From Anaerolineae bacterium (GTDB taxonomy: Bacteria > Chloroflexota > Anaerolineae > Fen-1058), in contig PMCF01000039.1 of the NCBI GenBank assembly GCA_003154115.1, positions 1 to 43,523 of the forward strand: DNA of 43,523 nt, in the 5' to 3' direction. Shown here piece by piece: positions 16,251-24,991 of the stretch. The notes beneath the pieces were generated by a model. It had not been told where the DNA came from, did not search any database, and saw only the letters and a list, made by a program, of their open reading frames with translations. A program made the translations under genes and the position numbers. The stretch's first letter is position 1; each line of letters opens with the position of its first letter.

Positions 16251-19200
16251 ATGAGCATGACCGATCACACCAACGTCGAATTTCTACAGCAGGCTTATCA
16301 CGATAACTGGCAGCAATATCTTGCTTCACTCAAGCCGCACTCCAATTTGGGTTGGGATGTCTGCGTCCTGACGGCCAGCGATGAACGCCAGGCCAACATG
16401 TATCGCGGGCAGTTGGATTGGCGGCGCACCACCAACCTGCTGCCCGTGAACACGCGCTTCCTCGTCATCGCCGATCCCGACGGGCAGCGCATCGGATCGG
16501 GCGGGGCGACGCTGCGCGTGCTGGCGCAGCTGGCGCGCGAAGATGACACGCTGACCAACAAACGCATTCTCGTCATTCACTCCGGCGGCGATTCGCGCCG
16601 CTTGCCGCATTGCTCGGCCACCGGAAAACTCTTTGCGCGCGTGCCCCGCGTGCTGCCCGATGGTCGCGCCTCAACCATCTTCGATGAATTCCTGATCGGC
16701 CTCAGCGGCTTGAGCAGCACTTCTTTGCCGCCGGGCGTCCTTGTCGCGTCGGGCGATGTGCTGCTGGTGTTCGATCATCTGCAAATTTCGTTTCAACGGG
16801 GCGGCGTGATTGGTGTGGCCGCGGCCGCGCCGGTGGAGATGGGCTTGCGCCACGGGGTGTACGCACATGGCGACGGGACGCATCGCGTGCGGGCCTATCT
16901 GCATAAGCCGGCAGCAGAAGAGCTGAAACATTGGGACGCCATCCATCCCGATGGGACGGTGCAGATCGATACCGGTCTGGTGTGGTTGGATTCTGCCACG
17001 GCACTCAAGTATGCGGCGCTCATTCAAGCCGAATCGATCGCGTGCATTTGCCGCGTGCCGCCGTTTGATTGCGCGCCGGAATCGGCCCTTAACTTCTACG
17101 GTGATCTCGTGCTGCCCCTCGCGCAATCGACGACACTGGAAGATTATCTCGCCGATACCAGCGATGGCCCCGCCACACCCGAAGTGCAGAAAGCGCGGCA
17201 GGTGATCTGGCAGCGCCTGCGCGGCACCTCGTTTACGTCCGAACGCTTGCAGCCCGCGATGTTCATTCACTTTGGCACGTCGCGCGAATATTGGGAAACG
17301 GTCGCAGCGGATGTGGACTTGCAGCGCATTTGTGGCTGGGTCTCGCACGCCGCGGCCTGGTCGCCTGCCGCTGATTCACTGGCGCTGATCAACGCGACGG
17401 TTGAACAAGTCACGTCACCCTCCGATCAACGCGCACTGATTGTCGATAGTCGTTTGCTTGGCCCGGTGAGCTGGCAGGGCGCGGCGCTCATCGCCAACGT
17501 CGATACCGCTCAACCGATCGAGTTAGCGCAAGACGTGGTCGTAGATCAGTTGCCGATCAAAGATGGGTTCGTCACGCGTGTCTTTGGTCTGCGCGATGAT
17601 CCCAAACGATCCACCGGAACTTTTTTCGGGCGCAGCTGGGCCGAGTGGTTAGCGGCGGCTCACATCGATCCTGACATCATCTGGCCTGATGTGCCCCCTG
17701 CATTACGCACGTTGTGGAACGCGCACTTGTATCCGTTGGCTGCAACGCGCGACGAAAGTCTGGCGTTGTCGCTGCCGTTGCAATCTCCGGAACACGTTTC
17801 GGCGGAGTGGCGCACGAAGTGGGAGGCCGCGCCGCGGCTTTCGTTGGGCGTCAGTTTTGCACGCGCGGACAGCGAACACATTTTGGCCGATCTGCTCCAC
17901 ATCGAAGATGATGTGGCGGCGCGGCATTGCTACGCGGCGATTCGAAACGAACAACCGGCCGCCGAGGCGAGAAAGCTGATCGGGTTGGTGCACAGCAATG
18001 TCCTGCGCCGCTGCGATTTGATCGGTACTTGGTTAGCTCACGCTGATCCCATCTTGCAGCTGCGCGGTTATAAAGCTCTGGCTGAGGCCAGTGGTCAACC
18101 CGAGTGGGAAGATCGCGCCTTTACGGTTTTAGCGCAGCTGATCGAGGGCTCCGTGATCGAGCCGAAGCCGGCCGCAACTCCTCGATCGTTAGGGCAGGGC
18201 GTGCAAGTGAAAGCCGCGGCGCGCATCGACTTTGGCGGCGGCTGGACGGATACCCCGCCGTACAGCATCGAGAAGGGTGGCACGGTGCTGAACGCGGCCA
18301 TCACGCTGCGCGGCCTGCATCCGATTGTGGCGGAAGCGACGTGGTTGAGCGAGCCCCGTTTGATTCTGGAAAGCCCGGACATCGAAGCGCGCTTCGAACC
18401 AACGCACGTGGGCGAGTTGACCAACTATGCCAACCCGGCAGATTTGTTTGCGCTGCAAAAAGCGGCGCTGGTGTTGAAGGGCATCGTGCCGATCGATCTC
18501 GATCCAGAGATGCCGGTGCGTGAACTGTGTCAGCAGCTGGGCGGCGGCTTGAAGCTGATGACGCAAACTTCGATCCCGCGCGGTTCGGGGTTGGGTACCA
18601 GTTCGATCATGGCCGGAGCCGTACTGCAATGCTTGAGCCAGCTCATCGGGAGTGAGAGTGCGCCCGCGCAGTTGTTCGACGAAGTGCTGTGTCTGGAGCA
18701 AATGCTTACAACGGGCGGCGGCTGGCAAGATCAAGTCGGCGGCTTGTGGGGGGGCATCAAACTGGTGTCGACGCCGCCCGGCCTGCCGCAGCGCATTCAC
18801 ATCGAGCCGGTGAAGCTTTCACCGAAAACGAAAGTGGAATTGGCCAGCCGCCTGTTGGTGGTCTACACCGGGCGGCAGCGTTTGGCGAAGAATCTGCTGC
18901 GGTCGGTGATGAACCGCTGGATGGCGCGCGATCCGGAGATGGTGTGGATTCAGCAAGAGATTGCGCGGCTGGCGGTGGACATGCGTGATGCGCTGCAGGC
19001 CAACGACGTGAGCCACTTCGGAGAATTGTTGAGCGAGCACTGGGTGATCAACAAGCGGATGGATCCCGGCTGCACCAACGATTTCATCGACCGTTTGTTT
19101 GAAGTGATGAGTCCGCACATCAACGGTGGAAAATTGGCGGGCGCAGGCGGCGGCGGCTTTGCGATGGTGATCGCGCGCAACATCGGCGCGGCGCGCGATC

Positions 19201-19298
19201 TGGCGGCGGCACTGGCAACGCATTATCAAGGCACGCCGGTCGAGATTTGGGAGTGCGGCATTCCAGAGGCGGGGATGGTGGTGCAGACTAGCGCGTAA
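16251..19298 (+). CDS. fkp: Bifunctional L-fucokinase / GDP-L-fucose pyrophosphorylase (FKP type)
   Basis: 1015 residues, close to the ~950 of Bacteroides FKP. By family knowledge the C-terminal GHMP kinase phosphorylates L-fucose at C1 and the N-terminal domain couples it to GTP, giving GDP-L-fucose by salvage. The N-terminal half (about 60-470) has the nucleotidyltransferase signature IGSGGATLRVL and GKLFARVP. The C-terminal half (about 650-1010) has RIDFGGGWTDTPPY (659-672), the ATP loop PRGSGLGTSS (near 775) and LAGAGGGGF (near 962). The AAGAAG ribosome site touches the ATG at 16251 and is six bases from the in-frame ATG at 16257, so the real start may be 16257. A close homologue using another 6-deoxy or heptose sugar cannot be excluded. 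Confidence 0.88.
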   Translation: MSMTDHTNVEFLQQAYHDNWQQYLASLKPHSNLGWDVCVLTASDERQANMYRGQLDWRRTTNLLPVNTRFLVIADPDGQRIGSGGATLRVLAQLAREDDTLTNKRILVIHSGGDSRRLPHCSATGKLFARVPRVLPDGRASTIFDEFLIGLSGLSSTSLPPGVLVASGDVLLVFDHLQISFQRGGVIGVAAAAPVEMGLRHGVYAHGDGTHRVRAYLHKPAAEELKHWDAIHPDGTVQIDTGLVWLDSATALKYAALIQAESIACICRVPPFDCAPESALNFYGDLVLPLAQSTTLEDYLADTSDGPATPEVQKARQVIWQRLRGTSFTSERLQPAMFIHFGTSREYWETVAADVDLQRICGWVSHAAAWSPAADSLALINATVEQVTSPSDQRALIVDSRLLGPVSWQGAALIANVDTAQPIELAQDVVVDQLPIKDGFVTRVFGLRDDPKRSTGTFFGRSWAEWLAAAHIDPDIIWPDVPPALRTLWNAHLYPLAATRDESLALSLPLQSPEHVSAEWRTKWEAAPRLSLGVSFARADSEHILADLLHIEDDVAARHCYAAIRNEQPAAEARKLIGLVHSNVLRRCDLIGTWLAHADPILQLRGYKALAEASGQPEWEDRAFTVLAQLIEGSVIEPKPAATPRSLGQGVQVKAAARIDFGGGWTDTPPYSIEKGGTVLNAAITLRGLHPIVAEATWLSEPRLILESPDIEARFEPTHVGELTNYANPADLFALQKAALVLKGIVPIDLDPEMPVRELCQQLGGGLKLMTQTSIPRGSGLGTSSIMAGAVLQCLSQLIGSESAPAQLFDEVLCLEQMLTTGGGWQDQVGGLWGGIKLVSTPPGLPQRIHIEPVKLSPKTKVELASRLLVVYTGRQRLAKNLLRSVMNRWMARDPEMVWIQQEIARLAVDMRDALQANDVSHFGELLSEHWVINKRMDPGCTNDFIDRLFEVMSPHINGGKLAGAGGGGFAMVIARNIGAARDLAAALATHYQGTPVEIWECGIPEAGMVVQTSA

Positions 19299-19303
19299 GT
19301 GAT

Positions 19304-19450
19304 GGGGTATACAGCAAAACTGTTGGGTGAGCATACTGCTCGGCCACGCTCGCGCTGCGCGAAGCGGGGCACATCCGGCGCTACCAGACACTGGATGTGC
19401 CATCCAGCAGGAGCGTATCCCACAAGTCACCAACACTTTTGCGTTATACT
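19304..19450. mobile_element. MITE family 1, copy B
   Basis: 147 bp with the family ends (GGGTATACAGCAAAACTGTTGG left; CCAACACTTTTGCGTTATACT right). It is flanked by a perfect 10-bp duplication CGTAAGTGAT (19294-19303 and 19451-19460). The left duplication includes the TAA stop of the upstream gene, so the insertion landed right at its end. The 61 bases from 19391 to 19451 are identical to the reverse complement of copy C, pointing to recent movement. Confidence 0.88.
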
Positions 19451-19467
19451 CGTAAGTGATCGGGCAT

Positions 19468-19496
19468 TTGCCACTTCAGTGACATGCGCCTATACT
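19468..19496 (+). promoter_or_regulatory. Promoter of the Nudix gene
   Basis: TTGCCA (19468-19473), 17-base spacer, TATACT (19491-19496). It lies immediately after the MITE target duplication, so the element did not remove it. The leader is about 25 bases. Confidence 0.6.
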
Positions 19497-19526
19497 TGGT
19501 GGTAATCCTCACTGCGCGAGCCACGC

Positions 19527-20030
19527 ATGCACCACAAGAATTCGCATTGTTCTTTTTGTGGAAAGCACTTTGATGCCAATCAAAGCTGGCCGCGCGTGTG
19601 TGCTTCTTGTGGCAACACGACCTTCTTAAATCCCTTGCCCGTCTCCGTTGTCTTGCTGCCGGTGGATGATGGCCTGCTGCTGGTGCGGCGCAACATCGAG
19701 CCGCAGATCGGCCGGCTGGCCTTGCCCGGCGGCTATATGAACCTCGGCGAAACGTGGCAGCAAGCGGGCGCGCGCGAATTATTTGAAGAAACCGGCATCG
19801 TCATTCAGCCCGAAGATTTGCGCGAGTTCCGCGTAAAGAGCGCGCCCGGCGGCACGACGCTGCTGGTGTTTGGCGTCGCACCAGGCGTGAAGTCGCAGGA
19901 TTTGCCGGACTTCGTTCCGAACGAAGAGACGCAGGAAGTGTGCATCGTGACGGCCCCCCAGGAACTCGCTTTCTCGACGCACACCGAAACGCTGCGCGAA
20001 TATTTTGCGAGTAAAGCAGGAAACAGGTAG
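19527..20030 (+). CDS. Nudix hydrolase with N-terminal zinc ribbon
   Basis: 167 residues. The Nudix box is complete: G69-x5-E75-x7-R83-E84-L85-x-E87-E88-x-G90-I91, which binds the metal and cleaves nucleoside diphosphates linked to another moiety. An N-terminal four-cysteine ribbon (C8, C11, C25, C28) is shared with NADH pyrophosphatase NudC-type proteins. This one is shorter and lacks an obvious SQPWPFP specificity motif, so the substrate is open. It is followed 14 bases later by the ParA gene, probably in one transcript. Confidence 0.88.
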   Translation: MHHKNSHCSFCGKHFDANQSWPRVCASCGNTTFLNPLPVSVVLLPVDDGLLLVRRNIEPQIGRLALPGGYMNLGETWQQAGARELFEETGIVIQPEDLREFRVKSAPGGTTLLVFGVAPGVKSQDLPDFVPNEETQEVCIVTAPQELAFSTHTETLREYFASKAGNR

Positions 20031-20044
20031 ACAAGGAAATCATC

Positions 20045-20806
20045 ATGCGGAAAATTGCCGTGGCTCTCACGAAGGGCGGCGTAGGCAAAACGACGACGGC
20101 GGTGAACCTCGCCGCTGGTTTAGCGCTGGCCGGTCAGCGGGTGCTGTTGATCGATGTCGATACGCAGGGGCAGGCGGGTCGCATGTTGGGCTGCGCTCCA
20201 ACGATCGGGTTGGCCGAGCTCGTCGCGGGCACGGCCACACCCGATCAAGCGATCGCCCCCGCGCGCGATCGCTTGTGGCTGCTCGGCGGAGGCAAATCGC
20301 TGGCGGGTTTGAAGATGTTGATCACGCGCAAGGAGTTCGGTGCAGAGCGCACGTTGAGCGAGGCCCTCGCCCCGCTGGACGATCAATACGACACCGTGAT
20401 TCTCGACTCCGCGCCAGGGTGGGATGCGTTGACGGTGAACGTGCTGTTCTATGCGCGCGAGGTGCTTTCGCCCGTATCGCTGGAAGTGATGGCGCTGCAG
20501 GGCCTATCGGATTTCACACAGAGTCTCGCCTCGATTCAGCGCTATCATCCTGAACTGCAACTGCGCTACGTGGTTCCCACATTTTTCGATCGGCGCGTGA
20601 AGAAATCCGAAGAGATTTTTATTCAGTTGCAGTCGTACTATGCGGCGCAAGTGTGTGCGCCCATTCGCTATAACGTGCGTTTATCGGAAGCGCCCGGTTA
20701 CGGCCAGACGATCTATGAATATGCCTCAGGCTCGATCGGCGCGGCGGATTACACCGCGCTGACGGAAAGGATCAAGCAAGATGACGGAACGCAAGGGAAC
20801 GCCTGA
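20045..20806 (+). CDS. ParA/Soj-family ATPase
   Basis: 253 residues with deviant Walker A KGGVGKTT (10-17) and the usual LLIDVDTQGQ (about 34-43). ILDSAPGWD near 119-127 fits the Walker B position. Proteins of this family position chromosomes, plasmids or large protein complexes by binding DNA nonspecifically with ATP. No ParB partner is adjacent. Instead its last 26 bases overlap a small gene of unknown function, so the pair is translationally coupled. An orphan ParA with a non-ParB partner suggests cargo positioning rather than chromosome segregation; this is inference. Confidence 0.9.
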   Translation: MRKIAVALTKGGVGKTTTAVNLAAGLALAGQRVLLIDVDTQGQAGRMLGCAPTIGLAELVAGTATPDQAIAPARDRLWLLGGGKSLAGLKMLITRKEFGAERTLSEALAPLDDQYDTVILDSAPGWDALTVNVLFYAREVLSPVSLEVMALQGLSDFTQSLASIQRYHPELQLRYVVPTFFDRRVKKSEEIFIQLQSYYAAQVCAPIRYNVRLSEAPGYGQTIYEYASGSIGAADYTALTERIKQDDGTQGNA

Positions 20807-21161
20807 TATTCTCGGTCAAATTTTGAGCGGCGCGGCTTCAGCTGATCAACCTCCCGCGCCTGCCGCGGTTCAGCCCTCAGTGGTACCGGTTGCGCCTCCC
20901 CAAGTGACTCGCGCGCCACGGGCAACCACATCGAAACAAGCCAAGTGGGAATATTTGATTGTGTCATTTCACGAGCAGAACGGCTGGCGAGCGCGCTTTG
21001 TCAATGGACACGAATTGGAGAATTGGCCACAAGGCCCGCAGCTGCATCACGTGCTCGATCAACTCGGCGAGGAGGGTTGGGAGTTGATCAACGTGGTGAA
21101 GGCCGAACCGTTGTACGGCACCATGGATCGCATTCAGGCGTTTCTCAAACGGCAAAAATAA
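20781..21161 (+). CDS. Small DUF4177-like protein coupled to ParA
   Basis: 126 residues. A Pro/Ala-rich, probably disordered N-terminal half (about 20-50) precedes a compact domain: KWEYLIVSF near 54-62 and LDQLGEEGWELINVV near 90-104. This resembles the short DUF4177 fold (strand WEY, helix LN.LG.EGWEL). The start overlaps the ParA gene and has AAGGA upstream. The function is unknown. The coupling suggests it is the adaptor or cargo partner of the ParA ATPase. Confidence 0.75.
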   Translation: MTERKGTPDILGQILSGAASADQPPAPAAVQPSVVPVAPPQVTRAPRATTSKQAKWEYLIVSFHEQNGWRARFVNGHELENWPQGPQLHHVLDQLGEEGWELINVVKAEPLYGTMDRIQAFLKRQK

Positions 21162-21207
21162 CCTCACCACCTCTCCGGCGCCGCGCGCTGGGTGAGGGAG
21201 AGTGAGG
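21162..21207. repeat. Short C/T-rich inverted repeat
   Basis: CCTCACCACCTCTCC faces GGTGAGGGAGAGTGAGG across a G+C-rich centre, directly after the small gene's stop. It resembles the C-rich palindromes inserted in sbcC. It may act as a terminator. Confidence 0.5.
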
Positions 21208-21224
21208 CATGAAAGGACTCTTCC

Positions 21225-22409
21225 ATGAAGGACCGCACCTTGTTGATGATTCCCGGCCCGATCGAGTTTGAGCCGGCGGTGTTAGCGGCCCTGGGCGCGC
21301 CGACGACGAGCCATGTCGCGCCGGATTTTATCGAAGCGTTCGGGCAGGCGTTGGAGAAGACGCGCAAGGTTTTCCTCTCTGATGATGGTCAGCCGTTCGT
21401 GCTGGCGGGATCGGGCACGCTGGCGATGGACACGGCGGTTGCGAATCTGATCGAGCCGGGCGATAAGGCGCTGGTCGTGAACACCGGTTTCTTCAGTGAT
21501 CGGATGGCGTTGATACTGGAACGCTATGGTGCACAAGTAACGCACGTGAAAGCGCCCGTCGGGGGCCGGCCAACGATCGAGGAAGTAGCCGCCGCGTTGA
21601 AGAAAGATCGCTTCAAGGTGATGACGATCACGCACGTCGACACCTCAACCGCCGTTATCGCCGATGTCAAAGCGTTGGCGCAGTTGGCGCAGCAATACGG
21701 CGCGTTGAGCATTGTCGATGGAGTCTGTTCGGTAGCGGGTGAAGAGCTGCGCATGAGTGAGTGGGGCGTGGATGTGGCTTTGACCGCGTCACAAAAGGCA
21801 ATCAGTGTGCCGCCGGGATTGGCGCTGGTGGTGGCCGGCCCACGGGCCATGCAATCTTTCAAGGCGCGCAAGACGCCCGTGATGAGCTACTATTCCGATT
21901 GGGCCAACTGGCTGCCGATCATGGAAGCGTATGAGAGCCGCAAGCCCAGTTACTTCGGCACGCCTGCGGTGAATCTGGTCTTTGCGCTCAATGTCAGTCT
22001 GGATCAGATTTTGAAAGAAGGACTCGACGCGCGCTTTAAGCGGCATCGCGCGTTGGGGGCGGCTGTTCAAGCAGCGTTGAAGTCGCTGGAGTTGGATCAA
22101 GTGCCGACTCGGGCCGAATTCGCCGCGCATACGTTGAGCGCGCCGCGTTATCCGCAAGGCATCACACAGGCCGATTTGCTGCCGAAGGTGCAGAAAGCGG
22201 GCGTCACGCTGGCGGGCGGCCTGCATCCAGCGATCAAGGCGGAATACTTCCGCATTGGGCACATGGGGCCGACGAACAGCGGCGATGTGTTGGCCACGAT
22301 CGGCGCGATCGAGACGGCGCTGCAGCAGTGCAACTACGCGTTCACCTCAGGCGCAGGGGTTGCTGCGGCGCAAACGGCGTATCAGGAAACAATCTTACGG
22401 TTTCTATAG
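21225..22409 (+). CDS. Class V PLP aminotransferase (alanine-glyoxylate / serine-pyruvate type)
   Basis: 394 residues, typical length. The PLP lysine is K191 in TASQKAISVPPG, with D165 (VDGVCS) positioned to contact the pyridine nitrogen. N-terminal PGPIEFEP and the GSGTLAM loop (62-68) match the alanine-glyoxylate aminotransferase family. These enzymes move an amino group between alanine, serine or aspartate and glyoxylate or pyruvate; the exact pair cannot be read from sequence. The start has GAAAGGA upstream. Confidence 0.88.
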   Translation: MKDRTLLMIPGPIEFEPAVLAALGAPTTSHVAPDFIEAFGQALEKTRKVFLSDDGQPFVLAGSGTLAMDTAVANLIEPGDKALVVNTGFFSDRMALILERYGAQVTHVKAPVGGRPTIEEVAAALKKDRFKVMTITHVDTSTAVIADVKALAQLAQQYGALSIVDGVCSVAGEELRMSEWGVDVALTASQKAISVPPGLALVVAGPRAMQSFKARKTPVMSYYSDWANWLPIMEAYESRKPSYFGTPAVNLVFALNVSLDQILKEGLDARFKRHRALGAAVQAALKSLELDQVPTRAEFAAHTLSAPRYPQGITQADLLPKVQKAGVTLAGGLHPAIKAEYFRIGHMGPTNSGDVLATIGAIETALQQCNYAFTSGAGVAAAQTAYQETILRFL

Positions 22410-22427
22410 AAGTATTTGCGGGGTCGC

Positions 22428-22512
22428 GTCCTTCGACTGCCGCTTCGCCTTCGCTCAGCATCCGCTCACACCGTGTCCGCGAAGCGGCGGCGCGCTGGGC
22501 GGGATGCTTTTG
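22428..22512. repeat. Palindromic intergenic repeat
   Basis: A G+C-rich stretch with inverted segments (GCATCCGC near 22459 and GCGGGATGC near 22499) and a TCCTTCGACTGC start. TTCGACT/AGTCGAA also appears at 37855-37862. It fills the gap before the hydrolase gene; no coding function is seen. Confidence 0.45.
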
Positions 22513-22521
22513 TATTGAACC

Positions 22522-23286
22522 ATGCCTGAAGTTTCGGTCAACGACATCACACTGCATTACGCCACGCACGGTCACGGCGAACCGCTGCTGCTAATTCATG
22601 GCGGTTGGGGGTTGAGCATCAACGGTTTTCATTATCAAGAAAAAACGTTGACGCCCGAGTATCGCTTGATCATTCCCGATCGACGCGGCTACGGACAATC
22701 AACCCACGTCGTCGGCTTCGGCGCGGACTTCCATTGGCAGCATGCCGACGATCTGTTGAAGTTGCTGGATGCGTTGAAGATCGATCGGGTGCGGGTGTGG
22801 GGCCACAGCGACGGGGCGGTGATCGGTGCGATCATGGCGATCCTTGCACCTGATCGTTTGCGCGCGCTCGTCTTCGAAGGCGGACACCTCTACAATCGCA
22901 AGACGGAATCGACGTTTCAGATGCAGCGGATTTATGATGATCCCGACTTGCTGCCAGAGGCTGCGCGCGTGAAATTAGCGCAGTATCATGGAGAAGATCG
23001 CTGGCAGCAGGTCATCCGCAATTGGGCGGGCGCGTGGATTGAGTTGTATCGGCGCGACGGGGATTTGTATCACGATCGGTTGGCCGAGATCCGCAGCCCC
23101 ATGTTGATCGTCCACGGCGCGCACGACGAGCATACGCCCAGCACGGAGATGGAAGAACTCAAGCGGCGCGTTCCTCCATCCCGATTGGTGATCTTCCCCG
23201 ACGGCGGCCATTCACTGCACGATCAACGCGAGACCCGTGAAGCGTGCACGCAGCTGGTCAAAAAGTTTTTACAAGAGAATCCTTGA
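22522..23286 (+). CDS. Alpha/beta hydrolase
   Basis: 254 residues with the canonical fold markers: oxyanion HGG (26-28), nucleophile elbow GHSDGA with S96, acid D202 (HGAHDEH) and H230 (GGHSLH). The family includes esterases, lactonases, C-C hydrolases and haloperoxidase-like enzymes, and sequence alone does not settle the substrate. There is no signal peptide, so it is cytoplasmic. Confidence 0.88.
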   Translation: MPEVSVNDITLHYATHGHGEPLLLIHGGWGLSINGFHYQEKTLTPEYRLIIPDRRGYGQSTHVVGFGADFHWQHADDLLKLLDALKIDRVRVWGHSDGAVIGAIMAILAPDRLRALVFEGGHLYNRKTESTFQMQRIYDDPDLLPEAARVKLAQYHGEDRWQQVIRNWAGAWIELYRRDGDLYHDRLAEIRSPMLIVHGAHDEHTPSTEMEELKRRVPPSRLVIFPDGGHSLHDQRETREACTQLVKKFLQENP

Positions 23287-23313
23287 CAAGGTGCAAGAAC
23301 TTTGGAGTATCAT
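23283..23313 (+). promoter_or_regulatory. Candidate promoter for the small DUF5678-like gene
   Basis: Consensus TTGACA (23283-23288) overlaps the hydrolase stop codon. TATCAT (23308-23313) follows with a 19-base spacer, longer than ideal. It is placed about 18 bases ahead of the GTG start. Confidence 0.4.
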
Positions 23314-23330
23314 TTTCATGAGGTAGTGCT

Positions 23331-23705
23331 GTGGCCGTCATACTTTCTGAACTGCTTGAACAAGAGATTCGTGAAGCTGCCGAGCAACAAGGCATTGAAG
23401 CCGGCGCGTTTGTCGAAGCAGCCGTGCAGCGTGCTTTGCAAGAATATCGCGAGCGACAGATTACCGCTGAATCGAAGGCCTGGTATGCGCTGCCCGTTGA
23501 AGTGCGCCAGCGTTACGCGGGGGTCTACGTGGCTGTCCGGCGCGGACAAGTGATCGATACCGATTCCGATCAACGGGCTTTGTATCTGCGGGTGCGCCAG
23601 GAATTTCGACACACGCCGGTGATGATCGCGGCGGGCGGTGATCATCCTATGCCGGCTTATTCCATTCGTTCACCGCGCTTGCTCAGGGTGAATGATGGTG
23701 AATAA
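23331..23705 (+). CDS. Small DUF5678-like protein
   Basis: 124 residues from a GTG start with GAGGT upstream. The N-terminal half is helical (LLEQEIREAAEQQG...). The C-terminal half has Y53-ALP...RYAGVYVAV...GQVIDTD...L..RV, a pattern I recognise from DUF5678-type proteins. In many genomes these precede a retropepsin-like aspartyl protease. Here a cut-down version of that partner overlaps its last 14 bases. The biochemical function is unknown. Confidence 0.7.
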   Translation: MAVILSELLEQEIREAAEQQGIEAGAFVEAAVQRALQEYRERQITAESKAWYALPVEVRQRYAGVYVAVRRGQVIDTDSDQRALYLRVRQEFRHTPVMIAAGGDHPMPAYSIRSPRLLRVNDGE

Positions 23706-23787
23706 CTATTCCGAACAGTATGTTCCGGCTATGCCGGTGTTGGCGCTCATACTCGGTAGTCCTCTGATTACTGAAGGTAACCCAGCT
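23692..23787 (+). pseudogene. Truncated aspartyl-protease-like partner gene
   Basis: ATG overlaps the previous gene and encodes NYSEQYVPAMPVLALIL, like the first strand of retropepsin-type proteases linked to DUF5678 genes (Y..QYVPA.PV). The catalytic DTGA segment never appears. From 23788 the sequence is the 3' end of the convergent acetyltransferase gene, so the protease was deleted after about 30 codons. The open frame runs on to 24039 only as an antisense shadow. Confidence 0.5.
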
Positions 23788-24915
23788 TCACAACTCTTTC
23801 CCATACACACGATGCGTCTTGTAGAGTTGACCGCCCAGGTTCACGAGATCGCTGCGCATCTGCACGGCGGTATCGGCCACCTGTGTCAAGTCGGCATGCT
23901 CGAAGCCAAACTCTTTGACGGTCTTTTCCATCTCGGAATACAGCAGCGCATTTCCCCCGCGCCCTTGAAACTCGGGCAGGATGCCTGCGCCGTTCATCGC
24001 CACCCACTTCGTGCGGCGTTTGTCGAGCAGAATATTTAGCAGCCCGAATGGCAACAGCCGCCCTTGCGCTTTTTGCAAGCCGGCCGAGACATCGTGGAAG
24101 CCCAGCAGGAAGCCGACGACCTGATCGTCGTGCGTAATAATCTTGATCAACTTAGGATCGGCTATCACCATGATGTTATCGAGAATGAATTTGATCTCGC
24201 GTGCGGTCAGTGGATAATATTCCCAGTTATTCACGAAGGCATCGTTATACGCTTTGCCAATGCGATCGGCCCACGCTTTCAATTCATTCTTGCCCGTGAA
24301 GCGCTTGACTTTCAAGGCGCCGCGCGCCTGCACCCGATCGGCGATGCTGTGCACCCGCGGCGGCAAGTTGAAGGCAGTGGCGCTGAGATAGCACGAGATG
24401 AAATCGACTTCTTTGTGGAAGCCCAACGCCTCCACCAGGCGTGGATAATAGGGATAATTGTAGTTCATCATCGTCATCATCTGGCGATGTTCGAAGCCTT
24501 CGACGAGCAGCCCATACCCGTCGAGTGCGCCGAAACCTTTAGGCCCCACCAACGTATTCAAGCCGCGCGCGCGCGCCCACTCGATCACTTTCTCAAAGAG
24601 CGCCTGTGCTACGGCTGGATCGTCTTCACATTCAAACAGGTAGAATTGCGCCTGTCGCGTGTGGTGATAGCGATTGAAGGGACGATTTTCCAACGCGGCA
24701 ATGCGGCCCACCACGCGGCCAGCGCGCAGGGCAACAAAGAAGGCGGCATCGGAATGTTCGTAGAACGGATGCTTTTGCTTATTGAGCATCAGCTCCATAT
24801 CCATACGGAGCGGGGGCACCCACTGGGAATGACTTTTGTACAGCCGATAGGGCAGATCGACGAAACGGCGAATGTGCTGCTTGGAACTGAGATCAACTGG
24901 TTCGATGGTGAGCAT
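23788..24915 (-). CDS. GNAT-family N-acetyltransferase-like protein
   Basis: 375 residues. The start at 24915 (MLTIEPVDL) is preceded by AGGA; the longer open frame upstream reads through two mobile elements and is not real. The N-terminal half (LYKSHSQWVPPLRMDME, then FVALRAGRVVGRIAAL) matches the two-lobed GNAT-like proteins related to E. coli YghO. A second GNAT-like lobe has AMNGAGILPEFQGRGGNALL near 310-330, a typical acetyl-CoA loop. The substrate is unknown. It is convergent with the truncated protease remnant. Confidence 0.8.
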   Translation of the reverse strand: MLTIEPVDLSSKQHIRRFVDLPYRLYKSHSQWVPPLRMDMELMLNKQKHPFYEHSDAAFFVALRAGRVVGRIAALENRPFNRYHHTRQAQFYLFECEDDPAVAQALFEKVIEWARARGLNTLVGPKGFGALDGYGLLVEGFEHRQMMTMMNYNYPYYPRLVEALGFHKEVDFISCYLSATAFNLPPRVHSIADRVQARGALKVKRFTGKNELKAWADRIGKAYNDAFVNNWEYYPLTAREIKFILDNIMVIADPKLIKIITHDDQVVGFLLGFHDVSAGLQKAQGRLLPFGLLNILLDKRRTKWVAMNGAGILPEFQGRGGNALLYSEMEKTVKEFGFEHADLTQVADTAVQMRSDLVNLGGQLYKTHRVYGKEL

Positions 24916-24991
24916 GGTGTCCTGACTGAGCGTGAAAGAATAGCCGTTTATAGCGCGTTTTTGAAAAACGCGCCACTGCGCCGACTGATCG

